A DNA stretch of 64,000 nucleotides from JAGVWJ01 sp964588555 (GTDB lineage Archaea; Micrarchaeota; Micrarchaeia; Anstonellales; Bilamarchaeaceae), in assembly GCA_964588555.1 (NCBI GenBank), contig CAZPPT010000001.1, positions 120,441-184,440 of the forward strand, in the 5' to 3' direction. The translations under genes were made by a program, and so were the position numbers. Positions 8,276 through 16,374 of the stretch are shown piece after piece (within the stretch, counting starts at the first letter, position 1; each line of letters opens with the position of its first letter). The notes beneath the pieces were generated by a model. That model made no database searches and was not told the DNA's origin. It saw only the letters and a program-made list of their open reading frames with translations.

Positions 8276-8887
8276 TTATAAATTCATGAAATTCTCAAGT
8301 ATTTTTAGCCCATCCTTCTGGCTCTTTTCAGGATGGAACTGGGTTGCAAAGATGTTATCCTTTGCAACAGATGCGACAAACTCGTCACCGTAACTACAGG
8401 TTCCGCTAATAACAGTTGGGTCGTCAGGATAAAGTGCAAAGCTATGTACGAAGTAAAAGGACGTTTTTGGTTTGATCCCGGCCAGGATTTTTGATTCCTT
8501 CTTAAGGATAAGATCGTTCCAGCCAACATGCGGGACTTTCAAACCCATTTGTTCTACCGGTAGCTTTCGCACCTCTCCTTTAACCCAGTCCAAGCCATCA
8601 AATTTTCCAAGCTCATAAGAGCGCGTTGCAAGTAATTGCATGCCTAGGCAGATGCCTAAAAACGGCTTTTTCTTCTTAAGCACTTCACGAGTCATTATTT
8701 CAATAAGATCACGTTTACGAAGGTTTTCCATTGCATGGCCGAATGCACCAACGCCAGGGAGAATGAGCTTGTCTGCAGACTCCACGTCTTCCTTCTTAGA
8801 GGAGATCGTAACGTCTGCGCCAAGCGTGTAAAGCGCCTTTTCCACAGAGCGTAGGTTGCCCATGCCGTAGTCGATAATGCAAATCAT
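8276..8887 (-). CDS. HisH-like glutamine amidotransferase subunit
   Basis: A 203-residue class I glutaminase. The nucleophile elbow GICLGMQLL carries the catalytic Cys, and FHPEKSQKDG supplies the His-Glu pair near the C-terminus; the oxyanion segment is LPGVGAFGHAMENL. It hydrolyses glutamine and passes ammonia to a HisF partner. It is placed 9 nt before the HisF-like gene and 11 nt after the amidotransferase gene, so the three form one translational unit. With no other histidine genes in the window, a role in sugar acetamidino-group formation is more likely than histidine synthesis. Confidence 0.87.
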   Translation of the reverse strand: MICIIDYGMGNLRSVEKALYTLGADVTISSKKEDVESADKLILPGVGAFGHAMENLRKRDLIEIMTREVLKKKKPFLGICLGMQLLATRSYELGKFDGLDWVKGEVRKLPVEQMGLKVPHVGWNDLILKKESKILAGIKPKTSFYFVHSFALYPDDPTVISGTCSYGDEFVASVAKDNIFATQFHPEKSQKDGLKILENFMNL

Positions 8888-8898
8888 GCGGTGCGCAC

Positions 8899-10089
8899 CT
8901 AGTCGTCATCAGTGAAACGCCACTCGTCCTGGTCGTGGAGCTTCTTTTCCTTCTTCGTATTTTTGAAATCGTGCTTATACGGGCTAATCATGTGAGATGC
9001 GGCAGTCTCGTTAAACTCCTCTTCCGTGAGGCCGACGATTTTTAGGAAAATATCTAAACTGGGCGGCCGTTTGCCGTCGTACTCCTTGGTAAGTTTCATT
9101 GCCTCGTCGCGATTCATGCGGTTATTCCGTATGTCAATGCTGGTAAGATGTGCCGTTCTTCCGTATCCGCGCTTTATGAAACGGATATAGTCGCGTACCC
9201 CCTGCATGCCGCATTCTACCTTCTCATAGTAATATTGCGGCGCGACGTTTTCTTTTAGGTCGCCTTTCCATCCAAGCTCCCTGCTGATTACCTCAGCCTG
9301 TTTTGGGATGTCCCATGGAATATACGTACCAAGGCAGACCGACTTGATGCCTGCTTTTTTGAACTCACGTAAGGATGGGTATGTGTAAGGCAATAAGTCA
9401 CGCGCCGTAATGTTGGGGTCGTCAAGCATGCCAAGCATGTCCTGAGCCGTGATCCCTAAATTTACACACTTGTTAAAGCGCTCTTCATCTACCTCTTCTG
9501 GGTTTTCAAAATTATAGTAGCTCATGTACTCTGCAACTGATTCGCCCCACATAAGTAACGGGATGTTAAGTTTTATCGCCATTCTGATTGGATATGAATA
9601 GATGCCCGTATGGCAGTGCCAGCAGAAATCCCCTTTTCGTACAAACGATTCAAGCATGAGTTTTTTTACAATCTGCCAGTTTGGCCTAAAGTGTAAATAA
9701 TCCACCCCTAATTTCTTGATTGCACGCATTGCGTTTTCACGGTTTGTCGGACGGAAAAACCCATGGTCAAATGAAACAATGAGCGGTTTTAGCTTTAATT
9801 CTTTGACAACGTAATAGGCCTGAAAGGTACTGTCTTTTCCACCGCTAAACGGCACAATGCAGTCATAATCATACTTGCCGCGATACTGGTCAACCAGTTC
9901 TAAGAGTTCCTTTTTTCTTTGTGCCCAGTCAATTTTGGTGTTCTTGAATTCGACGTTCCTGCAGACACTGCACACGCCATCCTTGTCAAACGTGACTGCA
10001 TCCTGCGTTTCTGGAATGACACATTTTACACATCGCTTAAGCGGCGGGGTTCCGCCATACTCTACTGGTTTTGAAATGCTTGGGTTCAT
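8899..10089 (-). CDS. N-acetyl sugar amidotransferase (WbpG/PseA family)
   Basis: A 396-residue PP-loop ATPase. Order: an N-terminal zinc-ribbon-like segment (CVKCVIPE and CSVCRN, two CxxC pairs, residues about 20-47), the ATP-binding PP-loop VPFSGGKDST near residue 80, a CWHCHTG motif near 155, then a family-specific C-terminal region ending in acidic residues. Relatives adenylate an N-acetyl group and replace the oxygen with nitrogen, giving acetamidino sugars such as those on pseudaminic, legionaminic or mannuronic derivatives. HisH and HisF follow directly and would feed ammonia. The gene is the first of a minus-strand operon divergent from an Lrp-type regulator. Confidence 0.9.
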   Translation of the reverse strand: MNPSISKPVEYGGTPPLKRCVKCVIPETQDAVTFDKDGVCSVCRNVEFKNTKIDWAQRKKELLELVDQYRGKYDYDCIVPFSGGKDSTFQAYYVVKELKLKPLIVSFDHGFFRPTNRENAMRAIKKLGVDYLHFRPNWQIVKKLMLESFVRKGDFCWHCHTGIYSYPIRMAIKLNIPLLMWGESVAEYMSYYNFENPEEVDEERFNKCVNLGITAQDMLGMLDDPNITARDLLPYTYPSLREFKKAGIKSVCLGTYIPWDIPKQAEVISRELGWKGDLKENVAPQYYYEKVECGMQGVRDYIRFIKRGYGRTAHLTSIDIRNNRMNRDEAMKLTKEYDGKRPPSLDIFLKIVGLTEEEFNETAASHMISPYKHDFKNTKKEKKLHDQDEWRFTDDD

Positions 10090-10184
10090 AGGAATACCTC
10101 TATTATATTAGACGTATCCACTCAGTCGACTTATTTATATGTTTTTGTAATTTTATCTTAAAAATTCGATATTATTAAATATTT

Positions 10185-10201
10185 ATCTTAAATATTAAGA
10201 T
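10185..10201. promoter_or_regulatory. 17-bp palindrome at the start of the Lrp/AsnC gene
   Basis: ATCTTAA-ATA-TTAAGAT is an exact inverted repeat ending one base before the regulator's ATG at 10203. A further half-site (ATCTTAA) lies at 10155-10161. The TATA-like TTAAATAT at about 10175-10182 sits just upstream, so a bound dimer would block transcription. Position suggests autorepression by the encoded Lrp protein, and perhaps control of the divergent amidotransferase operon. Confidence 0.55.
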
Positions 10202-10202
10202 T

Positions 10203-10709
10203 ATGGACCTAGATGCAAAAGATTGTAAGATACTTGATCTTTTACAGGAGAATTGCCGTATGCCGCTCACTGCACTTGCAAAGGAGGTTGGCTTGTCAAT
10301 TGATTCGGTAAAGAAGCGGATGCAAAAAATGATTGACAAGCGGATTTTTTATCCAAAAATACAACTCCGGCCGCGTAATTTCGGGTTTGCAAATGTGGTG
10401 GATGTACGGGTGAAATTGCAGTACGGGTCTGAAAAAGATGTTGAGGAATTTATTGCGTATCTTAAGAGCCACCCGCAGGTTGTTGAACTCTTCTCAGTTG
10501 CAGGAGAATGGGATATTGCAATGGTGCTTATTGCGCGTGATGCAATTGAGTTAGGGAATTTGACTGCAACCATTCGAAATAAGTTTGGAAAGTTAATCAA
10601 TTCCTGGACAGTTTCACTTACCATCAAGAGTTATAAATTTGAAAACTATAGTATGAGTGCATTAGGAAGCATCAGTGCGAAAAAGGGGAGGGAATCATAT
10701 GAAAGGTAA
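10203..10709 (+). CDS. Lrp/AsnC-family transcriptional regulator
   Basis: A 168-residue protein. The N-terminal helix-turn-helix is seen in LDAKDCKILDLLQENCRMPL followed by ALAKEVGLSIDSVKKRMQKM. A RAM/AsnC-type ligand-binding half follows (VVELFSVAGEWDIAMVLIAR, residues about 98-120). It probably starts leaderless at 10203, given the TATA-like sequence about 25 nt upstream. The last 11 nt overlap the CMP-sugar transferase start, so the two are co-translated. Its position between the amidination operon and the nonulosonate CMP-transferase makes it a candidate regulator of this branch of the glycan locus. The effector is unknown. Confidence 0.88.
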   Translation: MDLDAKDCKILDLLQENCRMPLTALAKEVGLSIDSVKKRMQKMIDKRIFYPKIQLRPRNFGFANVVDVRVKLQYGSEKDVEEFIAYLKSHPQVVELFSVAGEWDIAMVLIARDAIELGNLTATIRNKFGKLINSWTVSLTIKSYKFENYSMSALGSISAKKGRESYER

Positions 10710-11382
10710 TATTTGCATTATTCCAGCACGCGGCGGAAGTAAGGGTGTTCCGCGAAAGAACGTTCGGTTGCTTAATGGTATTCCGGTGATTGTGTACTCG
10801 ATCAAGGCTGCACAGGATGCTAAGATCTTTGATGCGATCTACGTTTCAACTGAGGACAAGGAAATCGCAGATGTGGCACGAAAAGCAGGGGCACTCGTAA
10901 TTGACAGGCCAAAAGAACTCGCATCAGATAAAGCGCCAATGCCCCCCGTTATTGAACATGCGCTTGAGCATCATATAAAAAATAAAAAAAGCGAGCCCGA
11001 ATGGATTTACATTCTGCAACCAACCTCGCCGTTACGAAGTAAAGAAGACGTACTTTCTGGCCATGCAATTGCACAAAAAGAATCGTGCGATTCTGTTATG
11101 GGTGTTTTTGAGGCTGATGACCCGCCGCAGTGGACACTTACTCCTGATGAAAATGGATTTCTAAAGCCATTGTTTCCAATTGAGAAGTATCTTGCCCGCA
11201 GGCAGGATTTGGAAAAGGCGTATTTTGATGCACCGCTCTATGCAATAAAGACAAGTGCATTTCGAAAGTATAAACGGTTCTTGACAGATAAGACACGGTA
11301 TTTTGTCGTTCCCCGTGAACGTGCGGTTGATATTGATACTGAACTTGATTTTAAGTTCGCGGAGTTTTTGGTTGGACGTTAG
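10699..11382 (+). CDS. neuA: CMP-nonulosonate (sialic/legionaminic acid) cytidylyltransferase
   Basis: A 227-residue enzyme starting MKGNICIIPARGGSKGVPRK, the CTP-binding loop of CMP-sialic/legionaminic/pseudaminic acid synthetases (ARGGSKGxxRKN). ILQPTSPLRSKEDV and VDIDTELDF are further family motifs, the latter supplying metal-binding Asp residues. It activates a nine-carbon sugar with CTP before glycosyl transfer. The start at 10699 is supported by the GGAGGG ribosome-binding site at about 10686-10691; eight extra in-frame codons upstream lie inside the Lrp gene. It partners with the NeuB-like synthase at 13763. Which nonulosonate it activates is inferred from the other pathway genes. Confidence 0.9.
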   Translation: MKGNICIIPARGGSKGVPRKNVRLLNGIPVIVYSIKAAQDAKIFDAIYVSTEDKEIADVARKAGALVIDRPKELASDKAPMPPVIEHALEHHIKNKKSEPEWIYILQPTSPLRSKEDVLSGHAIAQKESCDSVMGVFEADDPPQWTLTPDENGFLKPLFPIEKYLARRQDLEKAYFDAPLYAIKTSAFRKYKRFLTDKTRYFVVPRERAVDIDTELDFKFAEFLVGR

Positions 11383-11389
11383 GTGATGA

Positions 11390-12610
11390 CTAATCAAGGA
11401 TATCAGTAAGTTTAATTTCAACAGCGTTTGATACGATATAAGATAAAAATTTCTCCTTTGATAATCTATTCTGTTGAATGAGTTGATAAATTTTAAAAAG
11501 TTCCGTAGAAGAGATAATACAACAATCAAAATCTTTTAGTAGAATATCAACGTGTTGCTTGCTTAAAGGAGAACGTTCTGCTGGCGGCGTTTCACATTGT
11601 TGGTTGATAACAACGCATAATTTTGGTTTTTGTCCTTCTCGAGTTTCCCATTCCTTTTTATGAGTATATAACTGATTATCTATTTCTCGTCTAGATTCAT
11701 GATCAAGATTTTTTCTCATTCCTTTTATTTCAAATAAAATTGATGTTTTATTATATGTTACAATTAAATCAGAACCATATTTTTTGATATAACTAATTCC
11801 AAGATCATCAAATAAAATCTTCACTGCATTTTCGAGAACAGATCCTTTTGACCATAGAATTCCCTTAATTGTTTTATACTTTATTAGTCTAGTGTAATTC
11901 TCATTTAATTTTTTATTCAGTTCTAAACTCTCTTTCATTAAATGGGTTTCTTCGTCAAATAATACTGTGCTTGCCCATTTTGGTTCTATGCTCTCTTCTA
12001 AAATTTTTAAATTAAAAACATAGCTAACGAGGACAGATAAAAGAACTGAACATTCTGAGATTTTCTCCCCATCTGAATGGCTACGATTATAATAACTACG
12101 AAGACGACCAAAAATTTTAGGAAAACCAATCCAAATAGTACTTTTATATTTCCATACCAAAGGATAATCTCGGATGTCTTTTAATAAAATCGTACTTCCA
12201 GACGGAATAGATTTATAAGAATTTAAATAACCCTCAGCATATAACGTATTAAATGTATGATTATCTTTCGGTTTAATGGTTTTTCCTGGTGAAGAATAAA
12301 ATTCAAATTTAACAGAATCTCCGGAAATAGAGTCAATAAAAGAATCAAGTATATGAGTATTATTTGATTTTCTGCCAAATGCAGATTGAAATTCTAAATT
12401 AGTTGAACTACAAACACCATTCCCTATAACTAAAATTGGTTTTCCAACGATTTTTTCTACTAGAACTCGAGGAAATTCTTCATCGCTCATAATGCAGAAA
12501 TAATCATATTCTAATGGATCAAATGGTGGATTAGTTCCTATGTAAACTTCGTAGTTGCTGAACTTATCTTGTTTTTCAATATTACTAGAATAAAAGAAGA
12601 TTTTTATCAT
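11390..12610 (-). CDS. Uncharacterised protein with a C-terminal PD-(D/E)XK nuclease-like region
   Basis: A 406-residue protein I do not recognise as a whole. The last 150 residues hold a restriction-nuclease-like core: SVLENAVKILFDDLGI, then GSDLIVTYNKTSILFEIKG, giving G-x-D followed about ten residues later by ExK. After it come an NQL helix and a CVVINQQ strand. The N-terminal 200 residues show alternating strands and helices with no motif I can name. Base composition is clearly more AT-rich than the flanking genes (many ATA and AAT codons), suggesting acquisition. It is convergent with the CMP-transferase (7 nt apart). A defence-related or DNA-processing role is possible but unproven. Confidence 0.5.
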   Translation of the reverse strand: MIKIFFYSSNIEKQDKFSNYEVYIGTNPPFDPLEYDYFCIMSDEEFPRVLVEKIVGKPILVIGNGVCSSTNLEFQSAFGRKSNNTHILDSFIDSISGDSVKFEFYSSPGKTIKPKDNHTFNTLYAEGYLNSYKSIPSGSTILLKDIRDYPLVWKYKSTIWIGFPKIFGRLRSYYNRSHSDGEKISECSVLLSVLVSYVFNLKILEESIEPKWASTVLFDEETHLMKESLELNKKLNENYTRLIKYKTIKGILWSKGSVLENAVKILFDDLGISYIKKYGSDLIVTYNKTSILFEIKGMRKNLDHESRREIDNQLYTHKKEWETREGQKPKLCVVINQQCETPPAERSPLSKQHVDILLKDFDCCIISSTELFKIYQLIQQNRLSKEKFLSYIVSNAVEIKLTDILD

Positions 12611-12676
12611 ACTAAATAATTAAATTAAAGGGTTTTTATATATAATTAATTCATAAGATAATGGAGGCTTGATTTC

Positions 12677-13054
12677 ATGACATATGTAGACGGGTTTGTT
12701 TTACCAGTGCCAAAGAAAAACATACAAAAATATCGTAAGATGGCACAAGATGCAGGAAAGGTATGGAAAAAACATGGTGCACTCCACTACTTTGAATGTG
12801 TTGGGGATGACTTAACTCCAAATATGGGACACGATATGAAAATAGTGACATTTCCGCGCATGGCAAAAGTAAAGCCTGGCGAAACGGTCTTTTTTTCATT
12901 CATTGTTTTTAAGTCACGCGCTCACCGGGATAAGGTCAATAAGAAAGTAATGAAAGAAATGGAAGAATACATGGAAAAACACAAGGACATGCCAATGCCG
13001 TTTGATGTAAAACGCATGGCATACGGCGGATTTAAGACGCTCGTTGAAAAGTGA
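12677..13054 (+). CDS. DUF1428 family protein
   Basis: A 125-residue protein beginning MTYVDGFVLPVPKKNIQKYR, with KVWKKHGALHYFECVGDD and PFDVKRMAYGGFKTLV. This is the full-length DUF1428 pattern (YciI-like ferredoxin fold, dimeric alpha-beta barrel). Function is unknown for the family. A TATA box (TTTTATATATAA, about 12635-12646) and a GGAGG ribosome-binding site (12662-12666) precede it. It is followed after 4 nt by the SRPBCC-cupin gene, so the two are probably one transcription unit. Confidence 0.85.
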   Translation: MTYVDGFVLPVPKKNIQKYRKMAQDAGKVWKKHGALHYFECVGDDLTPNMGHDMKIVTFPRMAKVKPGETVFFSFIVFKSRAHRDKVNKKVMKEMEEYMEKHKDMPMPFDVKRMAYGGFKTLVEK

Positions 13055-13058
13055 AAAA

Positions 13059-13730
13059 ATGGAAAGTAGGCACATAAGCGTCTTTATCGACCGCCCGGTG
13101 CATGAGGTATACGAATTTACAAGAAAACCGGAAAACTTACCGCTCTGGGCAAGCGGTTTAGGCGAATCAATCAAAAAAGTAAAGGGCGGATGGGTCGCTG
13201 ATTCGCCAATGGGAAAAATACGGATCACGTTCGCCAAGAAAAATGAGTTTGGGGTTCTTGACCACGATGTAACGCTTGAGTCAGGCGTAACAATCCGTAA
13301 CCCCATGCGCGTTATCCCAAATGGTACGGGAAGCGATATTGTTTTTAGCCTCGTACGGCAGCACGGCATGGATGATAAAAAATTTTCAGACGATGCCGCG
13401 TGGGTGGAAAAGGACCTAAATACGCTTAAACAAGTAATGGAAAACGCAGGCGAGAAACAATTAATAGAGAAATTAATGCACGAGGGTTATACAAACGTCC
13501 GTGCGTGCCCGGTAGGTGAGCCGGGCAAGCCGTTTTCTGATGAGCACACCCATGACGTACACACTGTGCACATCATTACAGATGGTGAACTGACGCTTAT
13601 TGATAAAAATGGCACGCACGTGCTAAAAAAAGGGATGCGCTTTGAGATACCTGCCGGTACGCGACATATTGCAAAAACGGGGCCAAAAGGCTGCCGCTTT
13701 GTTGTAGGGGTAAAGGAAGGCAAAGGATAA
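13059..13730 (+). CDS. SRPBCC-cupin fusion protein
   Basis: A 223-residue two-domain protein. Residues about 1-135 look like a START/SRPBCC ligand-binding domain (ISVFIDRPVHEVYEFTRKPE, then NLPLWASGL). Residues about 145-223 are a small cupin: HTHDVHTVHIITDGELTLID and MRFEIPAGTRHIAKTG, with several His residues that could hold a metal. I take the ATG at 13059 as start, since the longer frame begins at a TTG inside the preceding gene. Such fusions are unusual. A role in binding or modifying a hydrophobic or sugar-like small molecule is a guess, and nothing ties it directly to the glycan pathway except location. Confidence 0.75.
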   Translation: MESRHISVFIDRPVHEVYEFTRKPENLPLWASGLGESIKKVKGGWVADSPMGKIRITFAKKNEFGVLDHDVTLESGVTIRNPMRVIPNGTGSDIVFSLVRQHGMDDKKFSDDAAWVEKDLNTLKQVMENAGEKQLIEKLMHEGYTNVRACPVGEPGKPFSDEHTHDVHTVHIITDGELTLIDKNGTHVLKKGMRFEIPAGTRHIAKTGPKGCRFVVGVKEGKG

Positions 13731-13762
13731 GCGTTATAACCCCTCCATTTTACTATATTCTT

Positions 13763-14815
13763 ATGTCAGAAACAATTACAATAGGCTCAAGAAGAATAGG
13801 CACACATGAGCCATGTTTCATTATTGCAGAAGCAGGCGTAAACCATAACGGCAGTTTAGCAAATGCAAAAAAACTTGTTGATGCGGCAAAAGAAGCGGGT
13901 GCAGATGCAGTCAAATTCCAGGCATTTAATACTGAAGAACTTGCAACAAAAGATGCAGAAAAGGCATCATATCAGGATGCAAACGATCCCCGGCACAAAA
14001 ATCAATTTGAGATGCTAAAAAGCCTTGAATTACAGGCAGATGAGTTTAGAGAACTTGCAGCGTATTGCAAATCAAAGGGAATCCTTTTTCTCTGTACGCC
14101 ATTTGATATTAAAAGTGTCGATTTACTTGAATCGCTTAACGTACCTGCATACAAGATTCCATCAGGAGAAATTACCAATGTCCCATACTTGCGCTACATT
14201 GCAAAGAAGAAAAAACCGATGCTTATTTCTACAGGCATGGCAAACATGGACGAGGTAAAGCGTGTTCTCTCTATTATTTATGAGCAAGGAAACAAGCAAG
14301 TGGCACTCTTTCAGTGCGTAACAAGCTACCCTGCACCGCCTGGGTTACTTAATCTTAAGGCAATGGAAACTATGCAAAAGGAATTCAAGGTACCAGTTGG
14401 ATTTTCTGACCATAGTAAAGGAATAGTTGCAGATATTGTTGCTACAGCCTTAGGTGCCTGCATGATTGAAAAACACTTTACACTTGATAAAACAATGAAA
14501 GGCCCAGATCATAAGGCTTCACTTGAACCAGACGAATTAAAAGAGATGATAGAATCGATTCGACTTGCAGAACAGATGCGCGGAAATGGGATAAAAAAAC
14601 GTACAGCAGTTGAAGAAGAGATCATGCCAAAGGTACGAAAGGGGATATATGCTTCTAAAGATATCAAAAAAGGGGAGAAAATAACTGAAAAGAGCGTAGC
14701 AACAAAACGGCCGGTTGATGGCATTGGAGCAGAAGAATACGACAAAGTGATTGGAAAGAGCACTAAAAAGGATATTAGAAAGGGTAGTACGATTACGTGG
14801 GATGATCTCTCGTAA
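13763..14815 (+). CDS. neuB: Nonulosonate synthase (NeuB/LegI-like), with SAF domain
   Basis: A 350-residue aldolase-type synthase condensing phosphoenolpyruvate with a six-carbon amino sugar to give sialic-, legionaminic- or pseudaminic-type acids. Motifs: FIIAEAGVNHNGSLANAKKL, GADAVKFQ, YKIPSGEITN, LISTGMANMDEV, VGFSDHSKGI and EKHFTLDKTMKGPDH, all TIM-barrel NeuB signatures. Residues about 285-350 form the SAF/antifreeze-like domain (RKGIYASKDIKKGEKIT). It is full length. It stands 33 nt after the cupin fusion gene with its own TATA-like sequence. The NeuC-type epimerase at 17995 suggests the substrate is a ManNAc- or diamino-mannose-type sugar. Confidence 0.95.
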   Translation: MSETITIGSRRIGTHEPCFIIAEAGVNHNGSLANAKKLVDAAKEAGADAVKFQAFNTEELATKDAEKASYQDANDPRHKNQFEMLKSLELQADEFRELAAYCKSKGILFLCTPFDIKSVDLLESLNVPAYKIPSGEITNVPYLRYIAKKKKPMLISTGMANMDEVKRVLSIIYEQGNKQVALFQCVTSYPAPPGLLNLKAMETMQKEFKVPVGFSDHSKGIVADIVATALGACMIEKHFTLDKTMKGPDHKASLEPDELKEMIESIRLAEQMRGNGIKKRTAVEEEIMPKVRKGIYASKDIKKGEKITEKSVATKRPVDGIGAEEYDKVIGKSTKKDIRKGSTITWDDLS

Positions 14816-14828
14816 AGAATTAAAACTA

Positions 14829-14882
14829 TGCGCTGGTAACGCAAAGATTTGGCAAAAGTGTGCGTTGTAAATGCAAAGATTT
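14829..14882. repeat. Two imperfect 22-bp direct repeats, 32-bp period, upstream of the ATPase gene
   Basis: Copy 1 (14829-14850) and copy 2 (14861-14882) share TGCG, GTAA and GCAAAGATTT in register. Copy 1 contains an inverted TGCG/CGCA pair. Copy 2 runs into the TATA-like TTTAAATA before the ATG at 14909. The layout suggests an operator or duplicated promoter element; function is not known. Confidence 0.5.
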
Positions 14883-14908
14883 AAATACATATTCGATCTA
14901 ATTCTCTT

Positions 14909-16171
14909 ATGGCAACGTTAGAGGACATAAAAACAGCAATCGTGGATCGGGAAGAAGAACTTAAGAAAAAGTTTCAAACCGAAAATATCATTAAACGAGA
15001 AGCGCAGGATATGCTTCCTAAATTAACCTCTGATGTTGCACTCATTATTACAGGTCCGCGACGGTGCGGCAAGTCCATTCTTGCATATATGGTAGTAAAA
15101 GAAATGAGGGGGGCATACGTAAATTTTGATGATGAGCGTTTGCGCCTTGATTCGGCAGAGTTAAATAAGGTCATTGAGGCGCTCTATTCGCTTAAGGGAG
15201 AATTAGAATACATAATCTTAGACGAAATTCAAAATATAGTTGGATGGGAGCTCTTTGTATCGCGCCTTCTCCAAACCAAAAAAATCATAGTTACTGGAAG
15301 TAATGCGCGTCTTTTAAGTAAGGAACTTGCAACACACCTAACGGGTAGGCATATTGATTTAGTGCTACTCCCATTTAGTTTTCGCGAGTTTCTTGCGTTT
15401 AAGGAAATAACATACACGCATAGTACACAATCAAATGTAGAACTAAAGAAGCAATTCAAAGAATATGGTGAAAATGGAGGTTTCCCTCTTACCTATAAAG
15501 TAGGCAAAGTATTCCTTGCAGAAACCTATAAGGACATTATCGAGCGGGACGTCCTTCAGCGATACCAAATCAGATACCCATCAGTGCTAAAGGAATTGGC
15601 GCAGTACCTTATTTCAAATACTGCAAAGGAAGTTTCATTTAACAAATTAAAGGATGTGCTTAACGTAAAGAGTGCACATACGATAAAAGAGTATACAACC
15701 TACCTACAAAACACATATCTAGTATTTTTGCTTGAACGATTTTCATTTAAGCTTAAGGAACAGATGCGTGCTCCTAAAAAGGTCTATTGTATTGATACCG
15801 GACTTGCTCAAACAGTAAGCTTTAAGGTCTCTGAAGATACGGGACGAGTACTTGAAAACATTGTTGCAATTGAGCTTTTTAGGCGAACAGTAGCTCAAAA
15901 AAAATCTCTCTACTATTGGAAGGACCATCAACAACGCGAAGTTGACTTTGTTATCAAGGAAGAAAATAAGGTAACCAAACTTATCCAAGTAACTGATATT
16001 TCGTCCAAAAACGAACTTGAGGAAAGGGAAACAGCGTCGCTTCTAAAAGCAGCAAATGAACTCAAATGTAATGACTTACTTATACTTACGCGAGATTATG
16101 GAGATGAAATAACTATTCAAAAAAGAAAAATCCAGTTTATACCTATATGGCGATGGCTTCTTGAGAAATAA
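14909..16171 (+). CDS. AAA ATPase with DUF4143 domain
   Basis: A 420-residue ATPase. Walker A is GPRRCGKS (residues about 49-56) and Walker B is YIILDEIQN near 107; a GSNARLLSKEL sensor-like segment follows. The C-terminal part contains the winged-helix and DUF4143 nuclease-like pattern (VYCIDTGLAQTVSF, LENIVAIELFRR, YYWKDHQQREVDFVIKEEN). Family members are common accessory genes of archaea and bacteria; their role is unproven, and links to mobility or stress have been suggested. It is flanked by an antitoxin remnant and an upstream repeat pair, and interrupts the nonulosonate locus, so it looks like an insertion. Confidence 0.85.
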   Translation: MATLEDIKTAIVDREEELKKKFQTENIIKREAQDMLPKLTSDVALIITGPRRCGKSILAYMVVKEMRGAYVNFDDERLRLDSAELNKVIEALYSLKGELEYIILDEIQNIVGWELFVSRLLQTKKIIVTGSNARLLSKELATHLTGRHIDLVLLPFSFREFLAFKEITYTHSTQSNVELKKQFKEYGENGGFPLTYKVGKVFLAETYKDIIERDVLQRYQIRYPSVLKELAQYLISNTAKEVSFNKLKDVLNVKSAHTIKEYTTYLQNTYLVFLLERFSFKLKEQMRAPKKVYCIDTGLAQTVSFKVSEDTGRVLENIVAIELFRRTVAQKKSLYYWKDHQQREVDFVIKEENKVTKLIQVTDISSKNELEERETASLLKAANELKCNDLLILTRDYGDEITIQKRKIQFIPIWRWLLEK

Positions 16172-16173
16172 AT

Positions 16174-16284
16174 TTACCAATCTGAAAGTTTTACCATCTT
16201 TCCTGTTCGATACTCCTTCATTGCTTGGTCATAATCAATTTTATCCTGTTTTGTCATTTTCTTATTTTTTAGTATTTTACGCAT
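16174..16284 (-). pseudogene. Orphan RelB-like antitoxin remnant
   Basis: A 36-codon frame from ATG at 16284 ends DYDQAMKEYRTGKMVKLSDW. That tail closely matches the RelB-like antitoxin at 2467-2640 (DYDAALKEHKEGKTTKLSDW). The N-terminal helix present in the full copy is missing: upstream in frame there are only a few codons before a stop. No toxin gene is next to it; the DUF4143 ATPase ends 2 nt away on the other strand. I read it as the leftover of a second toxin-antitoxin module. A short functional peptide cannot be excluded. Confidence 0.6.
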
Positions 16285-16374
16285 TGACGCACGTAAATAT
16301 TACTTCGTAGCCGTTTTTTAATTCTATCGAGTGATAAATTCTAATAAGAATAAATTAATGAGATCGATTTTGAT

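Noticed and set aside
7493..8887. hisF and hisH as histidine-biosynthesis genes
   Set aside because: No other his gene is nearby, the first-strand Asp of HisF is missing, and both are coupled to an N-acetyl-sugar amidotransferase.
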